A DNA stretch of 64,000 nucleotides. It comes from Mycobacterium sp. HUMS_12744610 (GTDB lineage Bacteria; Actinomycetota; Actinomycetes; Mycobacteriales; Mycobacteriaceae). The translations under genes were made by a program, and so were the position numbers. The stretch covers positions 4,216,001-4,280,000 of the forward strand of contig NZ_JBGEDP010000001.1 of the NCBI RefSeq assembly GCF_041206865.1, given 5' to 3'. Under the pieces are notes generated by a model, which saw nothing but the letters and a program-made list of their open reading frames with translations, did no database searches and was not told where the DNA came from. Positions 46,238 to 55,727 of this stretch are shown in pieces. How positions within the stretch are numbered: the stretch's first letter is position 1; every line of letters starts with the position of its first letter.

Positions 46238-47053
46238 CTAGGCTTGGCCCACCTCGAAGCGAACGAAACGGGTCACCGTAACGCCCGCCTCGTCGAGCAG
46301 GGCCTTCACGGTCTTTTTGCTGTCGGACACCGACGGCTGCTCGAGCAGCACCGCGTCCTTGAAGAAGCCGTTGAGCCGGCCCTCGACGATCTTGGGCAGC
46401 GCCTGCTCCGGCTTGCCCTCGGCCTTGGCGGTCTCCTCGGCGATGCGGCGCTCGCTGGCCACGACATCCTCGGGCACGTCATCGCGCGATAGGTAGCGCG
46501 CCTTGAGCGCGGCGATCTGCAGCGCGACGGCATGCGCGGCGTCCTGGTCCTGACCCTCGAACTCGACCAGCACCCCGACGGCGGGTGGCAGGTCGGCGGC
46601 CCGTTTGTGCAGGTAGGTCTCTACGTTGCCATCGAAGTACTGCACCCGGCGCAGTTCGAGCTTCTCGCCGATCTTGGCCGACAGGTCGGCGATGGCCTGC
46701 TCGACGGTCTTGTCACCGATTTTGGCGGTCTTGAGACTGTCGACGTCGGTGGCCTTGGCGGCCAGCGCGGCGTCGACGACCTGGTCGGCCAGCGCCTGGA
46801 ACTCGGCGTTCTTGGCGACGAAGTCGGTCTCGGAGTTGAGCTCGATGAGGGCGCCGCCCTTGGCAGCGACCAGACCCTCGGCCGTGGCACGCTCGGCGCG
46901 CTTGCCGACGTCTTTGGCCCCCTTGATCCGCAGCGCTTCGACGGCCTTGTCGAAGTCGCCGTCGCTTTCGGCCAGCGCGTTCTTGCAGTCGAGCATCCCG
47001 GCGCCGGTGAGTTCCCGAAGCCGCTTGACGTCGGCAGCGGTGAAGTTCGCCAT
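46238..47053 (-). CDS. tsf: Elongation factor Ts
   Basis: Nucleotide-exchange factor for EF-Tu. It has 271 residues. N-terminal UBA-like domain ([24 protein letters not shown]) and the conserved EF-Tu contact TDFVAKN (about 79-85). It is nine bases downstream of rpsB, the conserved rpsB-tsf pair. Confidence 0.97.
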   Translation of the reverse strand: MANFTAADVKRLRELTGAGMLDCKNALAESDGDFDKAVEALRIKGAKDVGKRAERATAEGLVAAKGGALIELNSETDFVAKNAEFQALADQVVDAALAAKATDVDSLKTAKIGDKTVEQAIADLSAKIGEKLELRRVQYFDGNVETYLHKRAADLPPAVGVLVEFEGQDQDAAHAVALQIAALKARYLSRDDVPEDVVASERRIAEETAKAEGKPEQALPKIVEGRLNGFFKDAVLLEQPSVSDSKKTVKALLDEAGVTVTRFVRFEVGQA

Positions 47054-47063
47054 ATCAGCCTTC

Positions 47064-47903
47064 CTATGAAGGGTCAGTGGTGGGTTCGGCCGTGCCCGCG
47101 GCAGCTTCGGCGCCGGCAGTGGCTGTCGTTGTCGCGGCGGCCAGCAGTTCCTGCTCCCACTCGGCGAGCGGCTCGGCGGACTCCGCCTCGGGCTTGCCGT
47201 CGCCGCGGCCCACGCCGGCGCGGGCCTGCAGACCCTCGGCGACCGCGGAGGCGATCACCTTGGTCAGCAGCGCGGCCGAGCGGATCGCGTCGTCGTTGCC
47301 CGGGATCGGGTAGTCGACCTCGTCGGGGTCGCAGTTGGTGTCCAGGATGGCGATCACCGGGATGCCCAGCTTGCGGGCTTCGCCGACGGCGATGTGCTCC
47401 TTGTTGGTGTCGACGACCCAGATCGCCGAGGGCACCTTGGCCATGTCGCGGATACCGCCGAGGCTGCGCTCCAGCTTGTTCTTCTCGCGGGTCAGCATCA
47501 GGATTTCCTTCTTGGTGCGACCCTCGAAGCCCCCGCTCTGCTCCATCGCCTCGAGCTCCTTGAGGCGCTGCAGCCGCTTGTGCACCGTGGAGAAGTTGGT
47601 CAGCATGCCGCCCAGCCAGCGCTGGTTCACGTACGGCATGCCGACGCGGGTGGCCTCGGCCGCGACGGACTCCTGCGCCTGCTTCTTGGTGCCGACGAAC
47701 AGCACCGTGCCGCCGTGGGCGACGGTCTCCTTGACGAACTCGTACGCCTTGTCGATGAAGGTGAGCGTCTGCTGCAGGTCGATGATGTAGATGCCGTTGC
47801 GGTCGGTGAAGATGAACCGCTTCATCTTGGGGTTCCACCGACGGGTCTGATGCCCGAAGTGGGTGCCGCTGTCCAGCAGCTGTTTCATGGTGACTACGGC
47901 CAT
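47064..47903 (-). CDS. rpsB: 30S ribosomal protein S2
   Basis: 279 residues, with the S2 signatures [19 protein letters not shown] at the start and [28 protein letters not shown]. It has the long Ala/Glu/Thr-rich C-terminal tail of mycobacterial S2. It heads the rpsB-tsf operon. The about 270 bp upstream to the divergent peptidase gene hold the promoter, not located. Confidence 0.97.
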   Translation of the reverse strand: MAVVTMKQLLDSGTHFGHQTRRWNPKMKRFIFTDRNGIYIIDLQQTLTFIDKAYEFVKETVAHGGTVLFVGTKKQAQESVAAEATRVGMPYVNQRWLGGMLTNFSTVHKRLQRLKELEAMEQSGGFEGRTKKEILMLTREKNKLERSLGGIRDMAKVPSAIWVVDTNKEHIAVGEARKLGIPVIAILDTNCDPDEVDYPIPGNDDAIRSAALLTKVIASAVAEGLQARAGVGRGDGKPEAESAEPLAEWEQELLAAATTTATAGAEAAAGTAEPTTDPS

Positions 47904-48174
47904 GGGTGTGCCTTACGTGTGTCGGTTGCCGCCCGGCATCGGGTGAGGCCGGGCCCTGGCATCTGCTGCGTGCCGGACCCGGCGGGGAAACCCGGTCGGG
48001 ACCGCCCGGCATGCGGTGCGAGTCCTAGTGGAACGGGAGCCGCGATGCAGACGCGCGAAGTCAGCCCGCAAGCGAGCTGCGACCGGAAGTTTACACCGCC
48101 TGCGCAGGTGGTTTCTCCACAGCATCTCCCCGCCCTGACTGGTGGCGCCACCGCCGCGGCACTGGACTGGGCCG

Positions 48175-48669
48175 GTGCGACGGGTCCTGCCGCTCCTGCT
48201 GTGCCTGATGGTGGCCGGCGCCGCGCCCGCGACCGCCGGCGACGAGCGGCTGGATTGGCCGCTGCGGCCGCGCCCGGTCGTGACCCGCGGATTCGATGCC
48301 CCGGCGCCGGACTGGCGGCCCGGCCACCGGGGCGTCGACCTGGCCGGCGCACCCGGGCAGCCGGTGTACGCCGCAGGCACCGCGACCGTGGTGTTCGCCG
48401 GGCCGCTAGCCGGGCGGCCGGTCGTGTCGCTGGCCCATGCGGGCGGACTGCGCACCAGCTACGAGCCCGTCCGGGCGGCGGTGCGGGTCGGTCAGGCGGT
48501 GACCACCGGCACGGTGATCGGCTCGTTGCTGGCCGGGCACCCCGGCTGCGGCGCCGCGGCGTGCCTGCACTGGGGTGCGATGTGGGGACCGGCATCGGGC
48601 GCCCGCTACGTCGACCCGCTGGGCCTGTTGAGGTCCACCCCGGTGCGGCTCAAGCCGCTGGGCGGCTGA
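48175..48669 (+). CDS. Secreted M23-family peptidase-like protein
   Basis: 164 residues from GTG 48175; orthologue of Rv2891. The signal peptide MRRVLPLLLCLMVAGAAPATAG is followed by a LytM/M23 domain. PGHRGVDLAG supplies the first His and Asp zinc ligands. The usual HxH is CLHWG, lacking the first His, so catalysis is doubtful, although the same form occurs in Rv2891 as I remember it. Two extra cysteines (GCGAAACL) may form a disulfide. Acts, if at all, on peptidoglycan outside the membrane. Confidence 0.8.
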   Translation: MRRVLPLLLCLMVAGAAPATAGDERLDWPLRPRPVVTRGFDAPAPDWRPGHRGVDLAGAPGQPVYAAGTATVVFAGPLAGRPVVSLAHAGGLRTSYEPVRAAVRVGQAVTTGTVIGSLLAGHPGCGAAACLHWGAMWGPASGARYVDPLGLLRSTPVRLKPLGG

Positions 48670-48692
48670 GTTCCTCTCGCGTGCCGTGGGAG

Positions 48693-49589
48693 CTAGGCCC
48701 GCGGGTGGGCCTGGTCGTGCACCGCTCGCAGCCGCGACACCGCGACATGGGTGTAGAGCTGGGTGGTCGCCAGGCTGGAATGCCCCAGCAGTTCCTGCAC
48801 GACCCGCAGGTCGGCTCCCCCTTCGAGCAGGTGCGTGGCCGCGCTGTGCCGCAGTCCGTGCGGGCCCATGTCGGGCGCGCCGTCGACCGCGGCAACGGTC
48901 TGGTGCACGACGGTGCGCGCCTGGCGCACGTCGAGCCGCCGGCCGCGGGCGCCCAGCAGCAGCGCCGGCCCGGACGCCGCGGTCGCCAGAGCGGGGCGAC
49001 CGTCGGCCAGCCATGCGCGCAGCGCGTCGGCGGCCGGCAGCCCGTAAGGCACGGTGCGCTGCTTGTCGCCCTTGCCCAGGACGCGCACGAGCCGGTGGTG
49101 GGTATCCACGTCATCGATGTCCAGGCCGCACAGCTCGCTCACCCGGATCCCGGTCGCATACAGCAACTCGACGATCAGCCGGTCCCGCAACGCCAGCGGA
49201 TCACCTTGCTGTGCACCAGATTTCGCGGCGTCCATGACGTCGGCGGCCTGGTCCTTGCGCAGCACGGCCGGCAGGGTGCGGTGCGCCTTGGGAACCTCCA
49301 GCCGGGCGGCCGGATCCCCGTCGAGCAGGCCGCGACGCGCCGCCCAGGAGGTGAACGCCTTGACCGCCGAGGTGCGCCGGGCCAGCGTGGTGCGGGCCGC
49401 GCCCGCGCCGGCCGCCGCGGCCAGCCACGAGCGCAGCACCGGCAGGGTCAGCCCGTCCAGGCCGACCCCGCGCCCGTCGCAGAACGCCAGCAGCGAGCGC
49501 ACGTCCCCCAGGTAGGCCCGCCGGGTGTGCGCCGACCGGCCGCACCGCAGCGCCAGGTACTCGTCGAACTCCTCGAGGACCGCCTCCAC
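48693..49589 (-). CDS. xerC: Tyrosine recombinase XerC
   Basis: Resolves chromosome dimers at dif with XerD. It has 298 residues from GTG 49589. SAM-like N-terminal domain (residues 1-90), then the catalytic domain with Arg in [19 protein letters not shown] (His-xx-Arg), GHSS and the nucleophile Tyr in QLYTHV. Orthologue of Rv2894c in conserved position. Confidence 0.94.
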   Translation of the reverse strand: MEAVLEEFDEYLALRCGRSAHTRRAYLGDVRSLLAFCDGRGVGLDGLTLPVLRSWLAAAAGAGAARTTLARRTSAVKAFTSWAARRGLLDGDPAARLEVPKAHRTLPAVLRKDQAADVMDAAKSGAQQGDPLALRDRLIVELLYATGIRVSELCGLDIDDVDTHHRLVRVLGKGDKQRTVPYGLPAADALRAWLADGRPALATAASGPALLLGARGRRLDVRQARTVVHQTVAAVDGAPDMGPHGLRHSAATHLLEGGADLRVVQELLGHSSLATTQLYTHVAVSRLRAVHDQAHPRA

Positions 49590-49621
49590 GGCTCCACGGT
49601 CGCAGGCGCCGCGGGATCGCC

Positions 49622-50785
49622 TCAGTCGACGCGCCGCAGCGTAGCCGGGGTGAGATCTTTGCGGGTCGGATATCCATCCACGGCCATGATCAGGTCCGCC
49701 TCGGCCAACATCGCACGCAGCACGTGCACGATCCCGTCGGCGCCGCCGAGCGCCAGGCCGTAGGCGTAGGGCCGGCCGATACCCACCGCCGTCGCGCCCA
49801 GTGCGAGCGCCTTGACGACGTCGGCGCCGCTGCGGACCCCAGAGTCGAACAACACCGGCAGCCCGTCGGCCGCCTCGACCACCTCGGGTAGGGACGCCAG
49901 CGCGGGCAGGCCGCCGTTGGCCTGGCGGCCGCCGTGGTTGGAGCAGTAAATGCCGTCGACGCCTCCGTCCTTGGCGCGCCGCGCGTCGTCGGGATGGCAG
50001 ATGCCCTTCAGGAGCAACGGAAGGTCGGTCAGCGAACGCAGCCAGGCGAGGTCGTCCCAGCTCAGGGCGTTCGCGAACAGCTGCACCCAGCGCAGCACCG
50101 CGCCCTGGGGGTCCTCCTCCGCCGGGCGTGCCAGGCCCGCCCGGAAGACGGGGTCGCTGGTGTAGTTGGCCAGGCAGTGGCCGCGCAGCTGCGGGAAGTT
50201 CGAGGTGCTCAGGTCGCGGGGGCGCCAGCCGGTGACCCAAGTGTCGAGGGTGACGACGATGCCCTTGAAACCGGCGGCCTCGGCGCGCCGCACCAGGCTG
50301 GCGGCCAGCTCCCGGTCGGTCGGCGTGTACAGCTGGAAGAATCCGGGCGTGTCGCCGAGCGCGGCGGCGACGTCTTCCATCGGGTCGACCGACAGCGTCG
50401 AGGCCACCATGGGCACGCCGGTGCGGGCGGCCGCGCGGGCGGTGGCCAGGTCGCCGTGACCGTCCTGGGCGCACAGGCCGATGACGCCGATCGGCGCCAT
50501 GAACACCGGGCTCGGCAGCGTCATGCCGAACAGTTCGACGCTCAGGTCGCGCTCCTTGGCGCCGACGAACATGCGCGGAACGAGCCCCCACCGGTCGAAT
50601 GCTTCGCAGTTAACCCGTTGCGTGCGTTCGTTGCCCGCGCCGCCCGCGACGTAGGACCACACCGACGGCGGCAGCGCCGTGGCGGCCTTGGCCTCGAGTT
50701 CGGCGAAGGCCATCGGCAGCGGCGGCACCACTCCGGCCAGGCCCCGCAGGTAGATCTCGTTCTGGTAGTCCCCGAAATGTGGCAT
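49622..50785 (-). CDS. Lactate 2-monooxygenase-like FMN-dependent alpha-hydroxyacid oxidase
   Basis: 387 residues, close to the lactate 2-monooxygenase of M. smegmatis, which converts L-lactate to acetate and CO2. Blocks include [14 protein letters not shown] (start of the FMN barrel), [15 protein letters not shown] with the flavin Lys, and [11 protein letters not shown] with the catalytic His-Gly-Gly-Arg. The length and the 50-residue N-terminus ([13 protein letters not shown]) match that enzyme more than the shorter LldD dehydrogenases. It lies between xerC and viuB, where H37Rv has none as I recall. Confidence 0.88.
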   Translation of the reverse strand: MPHFGDYQNEIYLRGLAGVVPPLPMAFAELEAKAATALPPSVWSYVAGGAGNERTQRVNCEAFDRWGLVPRMFVGAKERDLSVELFGMTLPSPVFMAPIGVIGLCAQDGHGDLATARAAARTGVPMVASTLSVDPMEDVAAALGDTPGFFQLYTPTDRELAASLVRRAEAAGFKGIVVTLDTWVTGWRPRDLSTSNFPQLRGHCLANYTSDPVFRAGLARPAEEDPQGAVLRWVQLFANALSWDDLAWLRSLTDLPLLLKGICHPDDARRAKDGGVDGIYCSNHGGRQANGGLPALASLPEVVEAADGLPVLFDSGVRSGADVVKALALGATAVGIGRPYAYGLALGGADGIVHVLRAMLAEADLIMAVDGYPTRKDLTPATLRRVD

Positions 50786-50827
50786 GCGATGAGAATGCCA
50801 GCCGGCGCGGCGGTTGGGCGTGCGGTC

Positions 50828-51691
50828 CTACCGAACCGCCGCCTGGGCCTCCGCTTCCTTCTGGGCCAGCTCCTTCTTCCACTGGCGGAACGTCTCCTCG
50901 GTGCGGCCGCGCCGCCAGTAGCCGGAGATCGACGACGCCCAGCGCGCCTCCACACCACGCTCGTTGCGGATGTAGGGCCGCAGGTTGTGCATGACGGCCT
51001 GCGCCTCGCCGTGAATGAAGACGTGCACCTGCCCCGGTAGCCACGGCGTGGTGGTGACCGCCTCGATCAGCGGTGCGTGGTCGCCCGCGCGGTCCTCGGG
51101 CACCAGGTCGGCGCGACCGCCGCGGTAGACCCAGCGCACCTCGACGGAGTCCGGTGCGGTCAAGGCGATCTCGTCCTCGGGGTTGGCCACCTCGATGAAC
51201 GCCTTGCCGACCGCGTCGGGGGGCAGCGCTTCCAGCGCCGCCGCGATAGCCGGCAGCGCGGACTCGTCTCCGGCCAGCAGATGCCAGTCGGCGGCCGGGT
51301 CGGGTGTGTAGGCGCCGCCGGGGCCCATCAGGTACACCGGCTGCCCCGGTTGCGCCGTGGCCGCCCAGGGGCCGGCCACCCCATGCTCGCCGTGCACGAC
51401 GATGTCGACCGCGATCTGCTGGTTCGCGGCGTCGACGCGGCGGACCGTCATGGTCCGCACCGCCGGCTTCCGCTCGGGCGGCAGGTCGGCGAAGCTGTCC
51501 AGCGTCAACGGCCGCGGCAGCGCGGCCATGTCGACGTCGTCGGGGACGAAGACCATCTTGACGTAGGTGTCGGTGAACCTGTTGGGCACGAAGGTGCCGA
51601 ACTCGTTGCTGCCCAGCAGCACCCGAATCATGTGTGGTGCCAGCTGTTGTGTGCTGACGACTTCAAACGTTTGCAGTGGTCGACCCGCCAC
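50828..51691 (-). CDS. viuB: Siderophore-interacting FAD-dependent ferric reductase
   Basis: 287 residues from GTG 51691, preceded by GGAGGACAA. Orthologue of Rv2895c. FAD-binding barrel with RTMTVRR (about 97-103) and HGEHGVAGPWA; NAD(P)H part with LLAGDESALPAIAAALEALP. It releases iron from mycobactin-type siderophores in the cytosol. The C-terminus ends in a charged helix (ETFRQWKKELAQKEAEAQ). Confidence 0.92.
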   Translation of the reverse strand: MAGRPLQTFEVVSTQQLAPHMIRVLLGSNEFGTFVPNRFTDTYVKMVFVPDDVDMAALPRPLTLDSFADLPPERKPAVRTMTVRRVDAANQQIAVDIVVHGEHGVAGPWAATAQPGQPVYLMGPGGAYTPDPAADWHLLAGDESALPAIAAALEALPPDAVGKAFIEVANPEDEIALTAPDSVEVRWVYRGGRADLVPEDRAGDHAPLIEAVTTTPWLPGQVHVFIHGEAQAVMHNLRPYIRNERGVEARWASSISGYWRRGRTEETFRQWKKELAQKEAEAQAAVR

Positions 51692-51723
51692 TTGTCCTCC
51701 CGTCCAGACCCGGCCCACGTCGA

Positions 51724-52893
51724 CTATACGAGCCGCGGCGTCCGCCCAGCTCGGGCGGCGTTGGCGCGGACGACTTTCCAGCGACCGTCGGCGCGCTGCA
51801 CCAGCCCGGCCACCTCCAGGATCGCCAGCGGGCCCAGCACCTGCTCCGGCGGCAGGCCCGACTCCACTGCGATCTGGTCGACCGAGGCGGCCCCGCGCCC
51901 CGGCAGCGCTTCGTACACCTGACGCTGCGCCTGGTCGAGCCCGTCCAGGGCGGTGCCCGGGCGCGGCTGCTCGGGCGCCAACTCGCCGACGCGGCCGACC
52001 AACTCGACGATGTCCTCGGCGCGGGTGACCAGTTCCGCGCCCTGGCGCAGCAACAAGTGACAACCCGCCGACGCCGACGAGGTCACGGGCCCGGGCACGG
52101 CGCCCACCACCCGGCCCAGGGCGCGCGCCCAGGCGGCCGTGTTCGCCGCCCCGCTGCGCAGCCCGGCCTCCACCACCACGGACGCCCCCGCGACCGCGGC
52201 GACCAGGCGGTTGCGGGTCAGGAACCGGTGCCGGGCGGGGCGGACACCGGGCGGGTATTCGCTGAACAACATCCCGTGCCGGCCGATGCGGTGCAGCAAC
52301 GCCGAATGGCCGGCCGGGTACGCGACGTCCAGCCCGCTGGCGAGGATGGCCACCGTGACGCCGTCGCAGCTCAGCGCCGCCCGGTGCGCCGCGCCGTCGA
52401 TGCCGTAGGCGCCGCCGGAGACGACCGCGACGTCGCGTTCGGCCAGGCCGGCCGCGAGGTCGGCCGTCACCTGCTCGCCGTATGCGGTCGAGGCCCGGGT
52501 GCCGACCACGGCGGCCGCACGTTCGCTCACCTCGTCCAGGCGCGCCGGGCCCTGCGCCCACAACACCAGCGGTGGGCTGCCGCCGGGCCGTGCACCGGGC
52601 CGAGCGCCGAACGCCGCGAAGGCCAGCACCGGCCACTCGTCGGTGTCCGGCGTGATCAGTCGCCCGCCGCGGGCGGCGAGCAGGTCGAGATCGGCCGCGG
52701 CCCGGTCGACTTCCCGGCGCGCCGCGGTGTGCCGCGCCAGGTCGTCGCCGACCAGCCCGCGCCGGACCCGGTCGGCGGCCTCCACCGGGCCGACGGCGTG
52801 CACCAGGGCGGCGAGTTCGGGGCAGGGCGGCTCGGCCACCCGCGACAGGTAGGCCCAGGCCAGGGCCGTGGGGTCGGCGGCCGGGGCCGTCAT
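51724..52893 (-). CDS. dprA: DNA-processing protein DprA
   Basis: 389 residues. The Rossmann-like DprA domain has VVGTRASTAYGE, SGGAYGIDGAAHRAAL and ILASGLDVAYPAGH, and a winged helix follows at the C-terminus (SVDQIAVESGLPPEQVLGPLAILEVAGLV). It loads RecA on incoming single-stranded DNA in competent bacteria; its role in mycobacteria is unclear. The start overlaps the comM stop (ATGA). Confidence 0.93.
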   Translation of the reverse strand: MTAPAADPTALAWAYLSRVAEPPCPELAALVHAVGPVEAADRVRRGLVGDDLARHTAARREVDRAAADLDLLAARGGRLITPDTDEWPVLAFAAFGARPGARPGGSPPLVLWAQGPARLDEVSERAAAVVGTRASTAYGEQVTADLAAGLAERDVAVVSGGAYGIDGAAHRAALSCDGVTVAILASGLDVAYPAGHSALLHRIGRHGMLFSEYPPGVRPARHRFLTRNRLVAAVAGASVVVEAGLRSGAANTAAWARALGRVVGAVPGPVTSSASAGCHLLLRQGAELVTRAEDIVELVGRVGELAPEQPRPGTALDGLDQAQRQVYEALPGRGAASVDQIAVESGLPPEQVLGPLAILEVAGLVQRADGRWKVVRANAARAGRTPRLV

Positions 52894-54401
52894 CGCCGCG
52901 CCCCCATCTGCCGGAAGCTGAGCGCCGCGGCGACTTCGTCGAGCCCGGGCAGGTCCCGGCCGGCCAGGTCGGCCAGGCTCCACGCGACCCGCAGGGTGCG
53001 ATCCACACCGCGGATGCTGAGCAACCCGCGGTCCACCGCGCTGCGCAGCGGCTCCATCGCTTGGCTGCCGAGCCGGAACTTGCGCCGCAGCAGCGGCCCG
53101 CTGACCTCGGCATTGGTGCGGAACCCGTGGGGCCGCCACCGCGCGGCGGCCGCCTCGCGGGCCGCTGCCACCCGCCGGCGGACCCGCTCGGTCGGTTCAC
53201 CGTCGGTGGCCGAGAACGCGCCGGCCCGTACCGGATTCATCTGTACCCGCAGGTCCACGCGATCCATCAGGGGCCCGGACAGTTTGCCCAGGTAGCGCCG
53301 TTTGGTCGCCGCCGCGCAGATGCAGTCCTGCGGGTCCGCCGGCGCGCACGGACACGGGTTCGCGGCCAGCACGAGCTGGAAGCGGGCCGGGTAGCAGGCC
53401 ACCCCGTCGCGCCGGGCGAGCCGGATCTGCCCGTCCTCCAACGGGGTTCGCAACGACTCCAGCGCGGCGACGCTGATCTCGGCGCATTCGTCCAGAAACA
53501 GCACCCCGCGGTGGGCCCGGCTGACGGCGCCCGGGCGGGCCATTCCCGAGCCGCCACCGACCAACGCGGCGACGCTGGAGCTGTGATGCGGCGCCACGAA
53601 GGGCGGTCTGGTGATCAAGGGCGTGTCCGACGACAGCAGGCCGGCCACCGAGTGGATCGCGGTGACCTCCAGCGACTCGCTGTCCGACAGCGTCGGCAGC
53701 AACCCCGGGAGGCGTTGCGCCAGCATCGTTTTTCCGACGCCCGGCGGCCCGGTCAGCATCAGGTGGTGCGCGCCCGCAGCCGCGACTTCGACCGCGTAGC
53801 GCGCCTGCGCCTGCCCCACCACGTCGGCGAGGTCGGCCGAGGGCTCCGAATCCGTGGCGACCGCCGTGATCCGCTCGCTCAGGGGGGCGGACCCCGACAG
53901 CCAGCTCCGCAGCTGTCTCAGGGAGCGCACGCCCCAGACGTCGACGCCGTCGACCAGGCTGGCCTCAGCCAGGTTGTCGACGGGGACCACGACGGCCGGC
54001 CAGCCCTCGCGCTTGGCGGCCAGCACGGCGGGTAGCACGCCGCGCACCGGGCGGACCCGCCCGTCCAGCGACAGCTCGCCCAGCAGGAGCGTCTTCTCCA
54101 GGCGTTCCCACGGGGTTTTCCGCTGCGCCGAGAGCACCGCGGCCGCCAAGGCGATGTCGTAGACCGATCCCATCTTGGGCAATGTCGCCGGCGACAGCGC
54201 GAGCGTGAGCCGGGCCTGGGGCCAGTTGTTGGTGCAGTTGGTGACCGCCGCACGGACCCGGTTGCGGGACTCCTGCAGCGCGGCGTCGGGCAGCCCCACC
54301 AGGTGCACCCCCGGCAGGCCGGAGGAGATGTCGGCCTCGATCTCCACGATCTCGCCGTCGAGCCCGCGCACGGCGACCGAGAACGCCCGTCCCAGCGCCA
54401 T
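52890..54401 (-). CDS. comM: YifB/ComM-type Mg-chelatase-like AAA+ ATPase
   Basis: 503 residues, as in Rv2897c. The N-terminal Lon-like ribosomal S5 fold (GLPGVHLVGLPDAALQESRNRVRAA) is followed by an AAA+ core: Walker A GPPGVGKTML, Walker B VLFLDECAE, a zinc-like CPCAPADPQDCICAA segment, and the Mg-chelatase C-terminal helix bundle. ComM is a DNA-branch-migration helicase in transformation. Start ATG 54401 overlaps the end of the upstream yraN gene. Confidence 0.94.
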   Translation of the reverse strand: MALGRAFSVAVRGLDGEIVEIEADISSGLPGVHLVGLPDAALQESRNRVRAAVTNCTNNWPQARLTLALSPATLPKMGSVYDIALAAAVLSAQRKTPWERLEKTLLLGELSLDGRVRPVRGVLPAVLAAKREGWPAVVVPVDNLAEASLVDGVDVWGVRSLRQLRSWLSGSAPLSERITAVATDSEPSADLADVVGQAQARYAVEVAAAGAHHLMLTGPPGVGKTMLAQRLPGLLPTLSDSESLEVTAIHSVAGLLSSDTPLITRPPFVAPHHSSSVAALVGGGSGMARPGAVSRAHRGVLFLDECAEISVAALESLRTPLEDGQIRLARRDGVACYPARFQLVLAANPCPCAPADPQDCICAAATKRRYLGKLSGPLMDRVDLRVQMNPVRAGAFSATDGEPTERVRRRVAAAREAAAARWRPHGFRTNAEVSGPLLRRKFRLGSQAMEPLRSAVDRGLLSIRGVDRTLRVAWSLADLAGRDLPGLDEVAAALSFRQMGARR

Positions 54402-54778
54402 CAGCCGATCCCCCGCAGGTGGGTGATCTCCGGGGTGCGGTGCCGCCCGACCCGCACGCCGATCACGTCGATGCGCACGGCGGCCCAGCGCACGTCCTGG
54501 CCGGCCAACCACAGCCCGGCAAGCCGGCGCAGACGCCGGACCTTGCCCGGGGTGACGGCGTTCGGCAGCCCACCGTAGCCGTCGCCGGTGCGGGTTTTCA
54601 CCTCGACGAACACCACCGCGCGGGCGGCGTCGTCGGCGGCGATCACGTCGAGTTCGCCGTAGCGGCACCGCCAGTTGCGGTCCACGATCCGAAATCCCAT
54701 CCGGGTCAAGTGGTCCACGGCGAGCGCCTCGCCCATCGCGCCCAACTCCACCCGGGTCATCGTCTTTTCTGTCGTCAC
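54401..54778 (-). CDS. yraN: UPF0102 protein YraN
   Basis: 125 residues from GTG 54778; ATG 54760 is possible. The restriction-endonuclease-like fold is visible: GAMGEALAVDHL, NWRCRYGELDVIAAD (catalytic Glu/Asp) and FVEVKTR (Glu-x-Lys). Nuclease activity is predicted, not shown. It heads yraN-comM-dprA-viuB; orthologue of Rv2898c. Confidence 0.9.
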   Translation of the reverse strand: MTTEKTMTRVELGAMGEALAVDHLTRMGFRIVDRNWRCRYGELDVIAADDAARAVVFVEVKTRTGDGYGGLPNAVTPGKVRRLRRLAGLWLAGQDVRWAAVRIDVIGVRVGRHRTPEITHLRGIG

Positions 54779-54905
54779 GCCTGCCACTCTGGGCGGCGGC
54801 CCCGACACCGCGCACCGCCGCGGGCGCGAGATCCTCGGTCGAAGGGCCGGTTATCCCCAGTCGCGCGCGTATCCACAACCGCGCCCGCCGCAGAGCGGCG
54901 AACGG

Positions 54906-55727
54906 TCAGGCGATCCGGTCGGCGCGGGTGTAGACGTTCATCGAGTCGCCGCGCAGAAACGCCACGAGGGTGATCCCGGACTCCTCGGCCAGCGAGACCG
55001 CCAGCGACGACGGCGCGGACACCGCGGCCAGCACGGGGATGCCGGCCATCACGGCCTTCTGGGTCAGCTCGAAGGACGCGCGCCCGCTCACCAGCAGCAC
55101 CGACGCCGCCAGCGGCACCCGCTCGCGCTCCAGCGCCCAGCCGATGACCTTGTCGACCGCGTTGTGCCGTCCGACGTCCTCCCGCACGGCCAACACGGCG
55201 CCCTCGGCGGAGAACAGCGCCGCGGCGTGCAGCCCGCCGGTGCTGTGGAATACCTTCTGCGCGGCCCTCAGTTGGCGGGGCATCGCCCGCAGCGTGGCCG
55301 CCGCGACGGTGGCGCCGTCGGCACCGGGATGGAAGCGGCTGCTCAGCCGCACCGCCTCCAGCGACGCCTTGCCACAGACCCCGCACGACGAGGTCGTGTA
55401 GAAGTTGCGCGTCACATCGAGGTCGGGCAGCGCGACGCCGCGCGCCAGGGTGACCTCGAGCACGTTGTAGCTGTTGGCGCCGTCATCGTCGCGGCCACCG
55501 CAGTAGCGAATGCTGTGCACGTCCCCGCGTCGGGCGATCACTCCCTCGGTGAGCAGGAACCCCTGCGCGAGTTCGACGTCCGCGCCGGGCGTGCGCATCG
55601 TCACCGTGATCGCCGAGCCGTTGACGCGGATCTCCAACGGCTCCTCGACGACCAGCGTGTCCGACCGGGTGGTCGACGTGTCGGCGGTGAGGCGCTGGAC
55701 CCGCCAACGCGCGGTTACGCGCCCCAC
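54906..55727 (-). CDS. fdhD: Formate dehydrogenase sulfurtransferase FdhD
   Basis: 273 residues. It transfers sulfur to the molybdenum cofactor of FdhF-type enzymes. The essential cysteines are in [10 protein letters not shown] (about 115-124); [17 protein letters not shown] and [12 protein letters not shown] are family blocks. It overlaps the end of the FdhF/YdeP gene by 13 bases, so the two are translated together. Confidence 0.94.
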   Translation of the reverse strand: MGRVTARWRVQRLTADTSTTRSDTLVVEEPLEIRVNGSAITVTMRTPGADVELAQGFLLTEGVIARRGDVHSIRYCGGRDDDGANSYNVLEVTLARGVALPDLDVTRNFYTTSSCGVCGKASLEAVRLSSRFHPGADGATVAAATLRAMPRQLRAAQKVFHSTGGLHAAALFSAEGAVLAVREDVGRHNAVDKVIGWALERERVPLAASVLLVSGRASFELTQKAVMAGIPVLAAVSAPSSLAVSLAEESGITLVAFLRGDSMNVYTRADRIA

